Positions 1 through 5,960 are shown, counted from the stretch's first letter. The stretch is DNA of 8,929 bases from Dehalococcoidia bacterium (GCA_030640385.1 DAOWJL010000002.1:1-8929), one strand, 5' to 3'. Numbers and translations: made by a program. Notes: generated from the sequence alone by a model not told the origin.

Positions 1-725
1 ATCCGTGCTGACTGTTCACTGGCGATTGACTCTAGAATATGATGATATACCTTCATTTCTATAAAACGCGGCAGGAGACCACACAGGACTTTAAATGAGT
101 CCGGTTCGTATATATAATCAACGTTCTCAGTCGCCGGGATGGATGCCGGTTGAACAGGTAATATCCTTTCTATAACCGGCTTCTGAACCATAGTATTCAC
201 AAACCGGGTATAAGCCAGATAAACCTCATCAGTAGCGGCATTGCTGTAATCATCAATAATAATATGCGATATTGGCAGTGTATCAATCAGGGTGGGGCGG
301 TCGCCAAATCCGGTAAACTCTGCAGTTACATTCTGTCCTGTTCGCCTTAGAAAATCAAGACCTTTACGACCAAGTGCAATCACGTTTACCGGTAGTTTTT
401 TCTCCAGTATAAAAGCGGCTGTTTTGCGATTTATACTGCTAACAAGCCCACCAGCCAACCCGCGGTCAGGGGTGATGTGTACCAGGGTAATTTTACTTAC
501 CGGCTTGCGGCACTGAAGACAGGGATGCAACTCTCTACCTCCTGTGGATAATGCTGCCAGGGTTGATATTACCTGTGTTATTTTCTCCGAGTAAAGACGC
601 CCGGCTACACCGCTTTCCTGGGCTCGCCTCATCTTTGAAGCGGCAATCATCTCCATAGCCCTGGTTATCTTGGCGGTGCTCCTGACACCCTTTATCCGCC
701 GTCCGATTAAACGAATATTAGCCAA
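1..725 (-). CDS. atpG: F1 ATP synthase gamma subunit, N-terminal 241 residues (runs off left edge)
   Basis: Gamma is the central rotor stalk of F1; its two long terminal helices turn inside the alpha3beta3 ring. The frame read on the minus strand from 725 gives a typical gamma N-terminus: residues 9-35 hold the IKGVRSTAKITRAMEMIAAS segment and the KMRRAQ that follows, and residues 84-93 hold ITPDRGLAGG, the family's DRGLCGG loop with Ala91 in place of the usual Cys. About 45 C-terminal residues lie outside the window. The start is TTG at 725: an in-frame TAA lies two codons upstream, and the reading from TTG aligns with the usual MANI/MANT start. The SD AAGGAG lies 14 bases upstream, which is rather far. 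It follows atpA by 41 bases. Odd points: a CxxC pair at Cys69/Cys72 and loss of the DRGLC cysteine. Family identity is certain; the start is very likely. Confidence 0.95.
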   Translation of the reverse strand, partial: MANIRLIGRRIKGVRSTAKITRAMEMIAASKMRRAQESGVAGRLYSEKITQVISTLAALSTGGRELHPCLQCRKPVSKITLVHITPDRGLAGGLVSSINRKTAAFILEKKLPVNVIALGRKGLDFLRRTGQNVTAEFTGFGDRPTLIDTLPISHIIIDDYSNAATDEVYLAYTRFVNTMVQKPVIERILPVQPASIPATENVDYIYEPDSFKVLCGLLPRFIEMKVYHHILESIASEQSAR

Positions 726-766
726 TTTTTAAGCAAACACTCCTTATATTCAAATAGTTATTGAAA

Positions 767-2281
767 CTACTCAGCAGAAAATCCTTTCTTGAATCCTTCA
801 ATTGCCGCCTTAAGCTTCCCCTCGGTTTTATCGCCGATGTCTTTCGTCTCTTTGATATCCTTACCTATCTCCGAATGCATAGTCTCCATCGTCCTTATCA
901 AAGCGGCTTCAAAATCAACCACCTTATCCACCGGTATATCGTCAATATAGCCGCTTACGGCGGTATACAGAATTATAACCTGGTTTTCCAGTGGCCTGGG
1001 GGTATACTGAGGCTGCTTCAGTACTTCTGTAATTCGCCGCCCGCGTTCGATCTGAGCCCTCGTTGCTTTATCCAGTTCGGCGGTTCCAAACTGGGCAAAA
1101 GCAGCCAGCTCGCGATATTGTGCCATTTCCAGCTTCAATTTACCGGCTACCTTCTTCATTGCTTTTGTCTGGGCTTTACTGCCGACACGTGATACTGATA
1201 TACCAATGTTTAGCGCCGGCCTTATACCGGCATTAAAAAGGTCTGTTTCCAGGTAAATCTGACCATCTGTAATAGAAATTACATTTGTTGGGATATATGC
1301 CGAGACATCACCGGCCTGCGTTTCGATAATGGGTAATGCGGTAATTGAACCGCCCCCGTTTTCTTCGTTCAGCTTGGCTGCCCTCTCCAGCAAACGGCTG
1401 TGCAGATAAAAGATATCGCCCGGATAGGCTTCCCTTCCCGGCGGTCGGCGCAGCAACAAGGATAGCTGGCGGTAAGCCCAGCCGTGCTTGGAAAGGTCAT
1501 CGTATATTATAAGGGCATCTTTGCCCTGCTCCATAATCTCTTCACCTATAGCACAGCCGGCATATGGAGCCAGATACTGCAATGCTACCGATTCCGATGC
1601 ATTAGCGGCAACAACAACAGTATGTTCCATAGCACCGTATTCCTCCAATTTGGCTACCACCTGTGCCACCTTTGAAGCCTTTTGCCCGATAGCAACATAA
1701 ATACAGGTTAAATCGCCACCCTTCTGGTTGATTATGGCATCCAGCGCTATAGCCGTTTTTCCCGTAGAGCGGTCTCCGATGATTAACTCTCTCTGCCCCC
1801 TACCAATCGGTATCATGGCATCAATTGCCTTAATACCGGTCTGTACCGGCGTATCCACTGACTTGCGGGCGACTACATTAGGAGCAACTCGCTCCAGGGG
1901 ATGTGTTTGTTTTGTTTTTATAGCCTCTTTGCCGTCCATGGGTCTACCCAGTGAGTCTATAACACGACCGATCAGCACATCACCCACCGGTATCTCAGCA
2001 ATACGTCCGGTAGCCCGCACCTCATCACCTTCTCTAATACCTGAATCATCGCCGAGGATAACAGCGGCAACGCTGTCTTCCTCAAGGTTAAGGGCAATAC
2101 CCATAACCTCATTGGGGAACTGAAGCAGTTCATTGTACTTAGCCCCGGCCAGTCCATGGATTCGGGCAATGCCATCTCCCACCGCTACCACGTTACCTAC
2201 ATCAACCATGGTTATTTGCGTATCAAACTGCTCTATCTTCTTTTTTATAACGGATACAATATCCTGTTCTTTAGCTGTCAA
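767..2281 (-). CDS. atpA: F1 ATP synthase alpha subunit
   Basis: Alpha forms the non-catalytic nucleotide-binding part of the F1 hexamer and supplies an arginine to the catalytic beta site. Counting from the longer GTG reading (507 residues): beta-barrel to about residue 95; P-loop GDRSTGKT at 172-179 (most alphas have GDRQTGKT); DDLSKHGWAYRQ at 264-275; RRPPGREAYPGD at 281-292; SVSRVGSKAQ at 366-375 with arginine finger Arg368; helical C-terminal domain after about 380. I place the start at TTG (2281-2279), not the GTG at 2290-2288, because AGGAG directly abuts that GTG (zero spacing) while AGGAGG sits 8 bases before the TTG. The TTG form is 504 residues and its N-terminus matches Escherichia coli alpha in length. 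The gene lies between atpH and atpG in the standard order. Family identity is certain; the start choice is inference. Confidence 0.97.
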   Translation of the reverse strand: MTAKEQDIVSVIKKKIEQFDTQITMVDVGNVVAVGDGIARIHGLAGAKYNELLQFPNEVMGIALNLEEDSVAAVILGDDSGIREGDEVRATGRIAEIPVGDVLIGRVIDSLGRPMDGKEAIKTKQTHPLERVAPNVVARKSVDTPVQTGIKAIDAMIPIGRGQRELIIGDRSTGKTAIALDAIINQKGGDLTCIYVAIGQKASKVAQVVAKLEEYGAMEHTVVVAANASESVALQYLAPYAGCAIGEEIMEQGKDALIIYDDLSKHGWAYRQLSLLLRRPPGREAYPGDIFYLHSRLLERAAKLNEENGGGSITALPIIETQAGDVSAYIPTNVISITDGQIYLETDLFNAGIRPALNIGISVSRVGSKAQTKAMKKVAGKLKLEMAQYRELAAFAQFGTAELDKATRAQIERGRRITEVLKQPQYTPRPLENQVIILYTAVSGYIDDIPVDKVVDFEAALIRTMETMHSEIGKDIKETKDIGDKTEGKLKAAIEGFKKGFSAE

Positions 2282-2300
2282 TTCAGCCACCTCCTGCCAG
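2282..2300 (-). promoter_or_regulatory. Ribosome binding site deciding the atpA start
   Basis: On the minus strand the bases read GCAGGAGGTGGCTGAA followed by TTG. The AGGAGG core overlaps the G of an in-frame GTG, so it cannot serve that codon, but it lies 8 bases before the TTG three codons later. This favours TTG as the atpA start. Confidence 0.6.
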
Positions 2301-2309
2301 CTTATTGGC

Positions 2310-2837
2310 TTAAATCAGTTCTTTTTTAAGTTCTGCCAGTCGACCCCGTGTACTGCCATCTATCAGCTTGCCAGCCACTTTTACTATAATCCCTCCGATT
2401 AAATCAGGGTCAACATATTCGGATTCTATAATCACCTTTTTTCCGGTTATATCACCGAGCTTTTCACTTAAATTTTTTCTAGCTTTGTCATCTATTGGTA
2501 TTGCAGTAGTAACCTCAGCTCGCTCGATGCCATTGTACTCATCAACCAGATGCCGGTACTCATCAGCGATATCAGGTAGCATGCTCACCCTGCCCTTTTC
2601 AATCAGCAGGTAGACCAAATTCATTACCGTTACTGCTATATCACCTATATTGTCATATAATAAACTAACCTTATCATCAAATTTAACCTTTGGGTTATCA
2701 AGATATGCGACTATATCCGCATCCTCACCCAGGATAGCAACCTTCTCCAGTTCAGCCTGCCTATCGGTTATATGCTTTTCCCCATCCAGTTCAAAAACTG
2801 CCCGTGCATATCTTCGGGCAGAACCCTTTTTAGCCAC
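2310..2837 (-). CDS. atpH: F1 ATP synthase delta subunit
   Basis: Delta (OSCP homologue) sits on top of F1 and ties it to the b-subunit peripheral stalk. The product is 175 residues, normal for the family. It has the N-terminal RRYARAVFEL signature at 8-17, a helical N-terminal domain to about residue 105, and the C-terminal signature from about 145: DLIGGIIVKVAGKLIDGS, then RGRLAELKKEL. The start is GTG at 2837, with GGAGG 8 bases upstream. The gene lies 30 bases after the atpF stop; 28 bases separate its stop from the preferred atpA TTG start. Nothing is missing. Delta is the least conserved F1 subunit, but the two terminal signatures and the position make this call secure. Confidence 0.95.
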   Translation of the reverse strand: MAKKGSARRYARAVFELDGEKHITDRQAELEKVAILGEDADIVAYLDNPKVKFDDKVSLLYDNIGDIAVTVMNLVYLLIEKGRVSMLPDIADEYRHLVDEYNGIERAEVTTAIPIDDKARKNLSEKLGDITGKKVIIESEYVDPDLIGGIIVKVAGKLIDGSTRGRLAELKKELI

Positions 2838-2867
2838 AGCTACGGCCTCCTATTATTATTACTTAAC

Positions 2868-3374
2868 TTAATTTATACCCGAACTCTCTTCAAGCGTTTT
2901 TTCAATGAGCTTTTTATGCGCTTCTTTATCAAGTGTTCGGTCAATGACCTTGCCTGCCGCCAGCACTGTCAAATCGGCAAATTGACTTCGTAAATCAGCC
3001 ACAGCTTCATCACGCTCCCTTTGTATCTCAACCTGTGCTCTAGCAACTAGCTTTTCAGCCTCTACAGAAGCCTCTTTCCTTGCTCTTTGCCTTGCCTCTT
3101 CGCCAGCCTGTTCCGCCTTCTGTATTATCTTCTGGCCCTCTTTACTGGCTTCCTTAATGCGCTTTGCTGTTTCTTTTTCCGCCAGCTCCGCCTGTTCCTT
3201 GATTTGTTCTGTCTGCTCCATGCTCTCCTTTACCTTATTGGAGCGCTCATCAAGCATCCTCATAAGCGGCTTATAAGCCACCAGATAAAGCAACAGGAAC
3301 AAGACACCAAAATTTATAAGCTGCGCTAATAAAGTCGATGTATTTATACCCAGACTACCTAGGCCACCTTCCAT
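2868..3374 (-). CDS. atpF: Fo ATP synthase b subunit (peripheral stalk)
   Basis: Subunit b anchors in the membrane by one N-terminal helix and runs as a long dimeric coiled coil up to delta, acting as stator. Seen here: one hydrophobic helix at about residues 12-34 (LLAQLINFGVLFLLLYLVAY), then the family hallmark KPLMRMLDER, then over 100 residues rich in Glu, Lys, Gln, Arg and Ala typical of the stalk. It is 168 residues from the ATG at 3374. A second in-frame ATG four codons upstream (3386) would give 172, but only the inner ATG has a good SD (GGGGGT, 4 bases upstream), and its surroundings nearly copy those of atpE. One b gene is visible in the window; no separate b-prime gene is seen. Confidence 0.95.
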   Translation of the reverse strand: MEGGLGSLGINTSTLLAQLINFGVLFLLLYLVAYKPLMRMLDERSNKVKESMEQTEQIKEQAELAEKETAKRIKEASKEGQKIIQKAEQAGEEARQRARKEASVEAEKLVARAQVEIQRERDEAVADLRSQFADLTVLAAGKVIDRTLDKEAHKKLIEKTLEESSGIN

Positions 3375-3434
3375 TTTTACCCCCATGAATGGTTTTTTCT
3401 TGCCATCCGCATCAAAGCTTTCACAAGAGCAGAG

Positions 3435-3536
3435 TTACAGCAATAATAACACACAGACAACCGCTACCGCTGCAATAACTGCTCCTATAAAAAGACTTAT
3501 AACTAACGGAATACCTTCTTCCTTATTTCCCCCAAT
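3435..3536 (-). CDS. Possible small one-helix membrane peptide between atpE and atpF
   Basis: A stop-bounded minus-strand frame in the otherwise non-coding atpE-atpF spacer reads 33 residues: a short charged head (IGGNKEEG) followed by PLVISLFIGAVIAAVAVVCV and four Leu, then TAA. The composition is that of a real transmembrane helix with small-residue faces. There is no ATG, GTG or TTG ahead of the helix; the only possible starts are ATT (codon 1 or codon 9, the latter 7 bases after AAGGA) or ATA. In the overlapping frame a GTG at 3551 opens a 15-codon frame through TTGGGGGAA; one extra G in the G5 run (3529-3533) would fuse it to the helix as a 38-residue protein. It may be a real small ATP synthase accessory peptide, a frameshifted relic, or chance. 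I do not recognise a family. Confidence 0.3.
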   Translation of the reverse strand: MGGNKEEGIPLVISLFIGAVIAAVAVVCVLLLL

Positions 3537-3556
3537 TTACTACAGCTCACTTATTA

Positions 3557-3799
3557 CTATACAATCATAGCCAGGAGAATGGCTACAATCAAAACATATA
3601 TGCCTATAGCTTCTGTGAGTCCTGCAATAAGAATCATATTTGTAAATATGGGACCTCTCGCTTCTGGATTACGTGCAATCCCCTGTAAAGCAGCGAAGCC
3701 AATTAGTCCCAGCCCTATGCCAGGCCCCAACATCCCAAAGCCAACTGCGATCCCAGCCGCCAGCAGCTTCAATCCTTCATTCAATCCTTCAGGATCCAT
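3557..3799 (-). CDS. atpE: Fo ATP synthase c subunit (rotor ring)
   Basis: Subunit c forms the membrane rotor ring and carries the ion. The 80-residue product is a two-helix hairpin: helix 1 at about residues 10-40 with the GxGxGxG series (Gly25, 27, 29, 31), a polar loop ARNPEARG at 42-49, and helix 2 at about 51-79. The ion-binding carboxylate is Glu63 in LTEAIGIY. Positions that hold Gln32 and Ser66 in the Na+-driven Ilyobacter ring are Leu30 and Ala64 here, so H+ coupling is inferred. The start is ATG at 3799, with GGGGGTT and four A just upstream. The leader is AU-rich and preceded by a hairpin overlapping the atpB stop, which fits strong translation of this most abundant subunit. Confidence 0.97.
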   Translation of the reverse strand: MDPEGLNEGLKLLAAGIAVGFGMLGPGIGLGLIGFAALQGIARNPEARGPIFTNMILIAGLTEAIGIYVLIVAILLAMIV

Positions 3800-3831
3800 T
3801 TTTAACCCCCTTTTTAAAATAATATTTTATA
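3800..3831 (-). promoter_or_regulatory. AU-rich leader and ribosome binding site of atpE
   Basis: After the 3832-3853 hairpin the transcript is almost all A and U for about 20 bases, then AAAAAGGGGGTTAAAA and the ATG. The core GGGGGTTAAAAATGGA differs by one T from the atpF start (GGGGGTAAAAATGGA). An unstructured AU-rich leader next to an SD is known to favour ribosome loading, as in the Escherichia coli atpE initiation region; the role here is inferred. Confidence 0.5.
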
Positions 3832-3853
3832 TAAGCAGCATAATTCCTGCTTA
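3832..3853 (-). other. Small stem-loop at the atpB stop, ahead of atpE
   Basis: Minus-strand bases read TAAGCAG, an 8-base loop GAATTATG, then CTGCTTA: a perfect 7-bp stem whose first three bases are the atpB stop codon. No U-run follows directly, so it is not a good intrinsic terminator. It could be an mRNA processing or stability element, or help separate a and c expression. Confidence 0.45.
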
Positions 3854-4822
3854 GTGCGCCCCTTCCTCATGTGGAATCACAGCCAAAGTAACAAAAATAA
3901 GGGTCAGTCCGGCAAAAATAAGCGCCTGTATGTAACCTATAAGTAGTTCAAGGCCATAAAATGGGACAGAAAATAACCAAGGAATGAGGAAAGCGACCAC
4001 CAAGAGCAATATCTCACCGGCAGTCATATTTCCAAAAAGTCGGAATGTAAGACTGACAATACGTATGAATTCAGTAAAGCCTTCCAGTAGACCGGTAAAG
4101 ATGTTTATTCCACCGGTGAACAATCCAAGAAAACCAGATTTCATATTACCTCGGAACACCTGACTCAATCCACTTTTAAACTCTTTTACATTAATGAATT
4201 TTTTCAAATAACCGGCACCTAGCCTGCGTATACCGGTAAACTCAACGAAGACAAAGGATACCAGAGCCAGAGCCAGGGGCATATTGATATCGGTATTGGC
4301 CGGCCGAAGTAAATGCACCTCGCCTTCAATAGTATGTACCGTTATCGAACCAAAGCCGGGCAGCAGTCCCAGCCAGGCATTAAAACCGACAAAGAGAAAC
4401 ATGGTGGTTACTATGGGGAAAAATTTACGCCCGTTTTCCTCACCGGCAACACTAGTGCACAGGTTATAGAGCCAGCCGAGCAGGAATTCAAAGGCAGCCT
4501 GTAATCTACCCGGTATAAGCTTCATGCGCCGGGTTACGGCATAGGAAAAAACCACCAGGAACATAATCGTAACCCAGGCAGCAATAACACTATTAGTAAT
4601 GGGGAATCCAAAGATGTGGAAGACCACTTCAGCCGGCAGCTCGGGGTGTGGCTCGGGAAGACTTAGCCAATCTGGTAATTCGACACCGCTAAACAGGCTT
4701 TGACCCAGAGAACCGGCGGCAAAGCTAACTATAAGTAGAGCAAGGAAAACAACCGTGAGTCCGATTAGCATCGGGATTGAACAGCCCAAGCAGCCCTTTT
4801 TCTTTTTTGGCTCTTCAGGCAC
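3851..4822 (-). CDS. atpB: Fo ATP synthase a subunit
   Basis: Subunit a is the membrane stator that carries the two ion half-channels against the c-ring. The product has 323 residues, long for the family. The essential arginine is Arg261 in SLTFRLFGNM; Glu270 in the following TAGE and Gln299 in GYIQALIF match the half-channel residues Glu219 and Gln252 of E. coli. Hydrophobic helices lie near 15-37, 75-98, 137-157, 181-198, 262-284 and 289-316. Residues 5-14 are Lys-rich with a CLGC motif, ahead of a first helix that seems additional to the usual core. Residues 205-245 form a long amphipathic link before the arginine helix. The start is GTG at 4822, overlapping the atpZ stop (TAGTG), with GAGGAGG 7 bases upstream inside atpZ, so translation is probably coupled. 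Confidence 0.96.
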   Translation of the reverse strand: MPEEPKKKKGCLGCSIPMLIGLTVVFLALLIVSFAAGSLGQSLFSGVELPDWLSLPEPHPELPAEVVFHIFGFPITNSVIAAWVTIMFLVVFSYAVTRRMKLIPGRLQAAFEFLLGWLYNLCTSVAGEENGRKFFPIVTTMFLFVGFNAWLGLLPGFGSITVHTIEGEVHLLRPANTDINMPLALALVSFVFVEFTGIRRLGAGYLKKFINVKEFKSGLSQVFRGNMKSGFLGLFTGGINIFTGLLEGFTEFIRIVSLTFRLFGNMTAGEILLLVVAFLIPWLFSVPFYGLELLIGYIQALIFAGLTLIFVTLAVIPHEEGAH

Positions 4823-5046
4823 TAGGTGTCCTCCTCGTCTTCCCTGTTCTTAAATAGAGGTAACAGCATTCGATAAACACCATAAACTGCAACTATAAAT
4901 CCAAACAACAAGCCGATTAGTATAAAAAGAGGCTGTGTGCTTAGCTTGTTATCCAGCCACAGCCCTCCAAGCACTCCCAGTAGAATAGCCAGCCCAATAA
5001 ACCAACCGATACCAATTATGTTTAAGGCTGCCTGCCATCTACGCAT
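4822..5046 (-). CDS. atpZ: AtpZ/AtpI-family small membrane protein heading the atp operon
   Basis: Small two-helix proteins of this family are often the first gene of atp operons and have been linked to Mg2+/Ca2+ movement or c-ring assembly; the exact role here is unknown. The sequence matches the AtpZ (ATPase_gene1) pattern, not classic AtpI: after a short basic head come GWFIGLAILLGVLGGLWLD, the LSTQP turn, then FILIGLLFGFIVAVYGVYRM, and an acidic tail KNREDEEDT. From the ATG at 5046 it is 74 residues. An in-frame TTG at 5067 would add seven, but no SD serves it and the predicted transcription start falls on it, while GGGG lies 5 bases before the ATG. The stop TAG shares one base with the atpB start. 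Confidence 0.85.
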   Translation of the reverse strand: MRRWQAALNIIGIGWFIGLAILLGVLGGLWLDNKLSTQPLFILIGLLFGFIVAVYGVYRMLLPLFKNREDEEDT

Positions 5047-5072
5047 AACAACCCCATCACCCGCCAACTAGC

Positions 5073-5102
5073 ATAATATCAAAACTACCCTACCTGGACC
5101 AA
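5073..5102 (-). promoter_or_regulatory. Putative promoter of the atp operon
   Basis: On the minus strand the -10 TATTAT (5078-5073) has a TG one base upstream (TGATATTAT), an extended -10. A weak -35-like TTGGTC (5102-5097) is 18 bases away. Transcription would begin near 5066, leaving a leader of about 20 bases before the atpZ ATG. It is predicted from consensus only. Confidence 0.45.
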
Positions 5103-5153
5103 TCAGCTATCAATTTTTTAATAAAGATTCAAGATAATTTTTTTACTGCTTCT

Positions 5154-5159
5154 ATTATA
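5154..5159 (-). promoter_or_regulatory. Isolated perfect -10 box (TATAAT)
   Basis: The minus strand reads TATAAT at 5159-5154, directly after the right arm of the inverted repeat. The -35 candidates 17-18 bases upstream are poor (TTACAA at 18 bases). It may be a second atp promoter or simply AT-rich sequence. Confidence 0.2.
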
Positions 5160-5160
5160 A

Positions 5161-5207
5161 AATATCCAGGGCTTTTATTGTAATAATCCCAGGTTTTTCT
5201 GGATATT
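5161..5207 (-). repeat. Inverted repeat downstream of the DUF151 gene
   Basis: Perfect 9-base arms AATATCCAG (5161-5169) and CTGGATATT (5199-5207) are separated by 29 bases that contain CCTGGG and GCCC tracts able to make smaller alternative pairings. It starts about 20 bases after the bfn stop. A loose transcript terminator for bfn or a protein-binding dyad are both possible; the long loop and lack of a clean U-run argue against a strong intrinsic terminator. Confidence 0.4.
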
Positions 5208-5225
5208 CGTTTATTAATCTTTTAA

Positions 5226-5804
5226 TCAGGACTTATTCTTATCAAAGTCTTCCATGTCAAGTCCATCGATAAAGTCACTGAAGGCTGATAGCCTCTTCAA
5301 TTCTTCTTCGCTTGTTTTTTTGCCTCTTCCTTCTTCTCCTGCTTTCTTCTCCTCTGCGGTTATCCCTTCAGCCTCTTCAATCTTGTCCAGTGATATGCCT
5401 GCTTTTTCAAGAACCGACTCCTCGGCATAAATCGGCACTTCCACCCTTACCGCCAGCGCCAGTGCATCACTGGGCCTGGCGTCTATCTCCATCTGTCCGT
5501 CCTCAACATTTAGAATGATTTTGGCATAAAAGGTATCATTCATAAGATCGCTGATTTTTATGGAATTAACAGAAGCCCCCAACATCTCAACCACATTGCG
5601 TAACAGGTCATGGGTTAATGGCCTGGATAAGGTCTCTCCCCTTAGTTTTATAGCTATCGCATTCGCCTCCGCCGGACCGATAAAGATAGGCAGATAACGC
5701 TCTGCTTCTTTCTCTTTCAGCATAACCACATATTGCGAGTTATGCAGCGTAAGCTTGGGATTCATCAAGCCAACCCGGATACTCTCAATGGTCATTTCCA
5801 GCAT
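5226..5804 (-). CDS. Bifunctional nuclease-domain (DUF151) protein
   Basis: The product has 192 residues. Residues 4-135 match the bifunctional nuclease (BFN/DUF151) domain: YVVMLKEKEAERYLPIFIGPAEANAI at 25-50 in two pieces, RPLTHDLL at 61-68, and the hallmark DARPSDALALAVR at 108-120. Members are soluble and some have reported DNase and RNase activity; the cellular role is poorly defined. After an acidic linker (about 140-168, rich in Glu, Lys and Gly) the tail LKRLSAFSDFIDGLDMEDF at about 169-187 resembles the C-terminus of longer bacterial members. The start is ATG at 5804 with AGGAGGGG 6 bases upstream and a strong promoter behind it. It points the same way as the atp operon and could feed transcripts into it if the spacer does not terminate them. 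Confidence 0.88.
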   Translation of the reverse strand: MLEMTIESIRVGLMNPKLTLHNSQYVVMLKEKEAERYLPIFIGPAEANAIAIKLRGETLSRPLTHDLLRNVVEMLGASVNSIKISDLMNDTFYAKIILNVEDGQMEIDARPSDALALAVRVEVPIYAEESVLEKAGISLDKIEEAEGITAEEKKAGEEGRGKKTSEEELKRLSAFSDFIDGLDMEDFDKNKS

Positions 5805-5838
5805 ACTTTACCCCTCCTGTATCTCACCAGCACAAATT

Positions 5839-5868
5839 ATTTTACTCTTTCATCGTCAGAGCTGTCAA
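5839..5868 (-). promoter_or_regulatory. Promoter of the DUF151 gene
   Basis: On the minus strand a perfect -35 TTGACA (5868-5863) is followed 18 bases later by TAAAAT (5844-5839), a five-of-six -10. Transcription would start near 5832, giving a leader of about 28 bases that contains the AGGAGGGG ribosome site. This is the best-looking promoter in the window. Confidence 0.7.
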
Positions 5869-5885
5869 ATAAATAAGTTGATATT

Positions 5886-5919
5886 TTGGCAGCGCTTTGT
5901 TACATTGTAGTATAATACT
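5886..5919 (+). promoter_or_regulatory. Promoter of pps with a dyad over the -10
   Basis: A perfect -10 TATAAT (5911-5916) is preceded by TTGGCA (5886-5891, five of six to the -35 consensus) at a long 19-base spacing. The -10 lies inside the perfect dyad AGTAT-A-ATACT (5909-5919), which could be an operator or coincidence. Transcription would start near 5923, with a leader of about 50 bases to the pps ATG. Confidence 0.5.
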
Positions 5920-5954
5920 GAAAATAATATTTTAATTAAGTCACTCTAAGTCCT

Positions 5955-5960
5955 AGGAGG
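5955..5960 (+). promoter_or_regulatory. Ribosome binding site of pps
   Basis: The perfect AGGAGG is 12 bases before the ATG at 5973, longer than the usual 5-9. No other in-frame ATG, GTG or TTG lies between them, so the ATG start stands despite the wide spacing. Confidence 0.6.

Noticed and set aside
749..765. Short dyad TTCAA-TTGAA between atpA and atpG
   Set aside because: A five-base AT-rich stem this weak is expected by chance and has no U-run, so I do not call a terminator or regulator.
761..1192. A 143-codon plus-strand open frame
   Set aside because: It lies wholly antisense to atpA, reads as an unrelated low-complexity protein and has no promoter or ribosome site; it is a shadow of the conserved alpha gene.
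3385..3570. A 61-codon plus-strand frame in the atpE-atpF spacer
   Set aside because: Its product is Ser/Thr/Asn/Ile-rich with no recognisable pattern, and it has no ribosome site. The opposite strand gives the more protein-like helix frame.
3557..3799. Possible Na+-specific c-ring
   Set aside because: The Na+ ligand positions (Gln in the Gly-rich helix, Ser/Thr after the Glu) are Leu30 and Ala64, which argues for H+.
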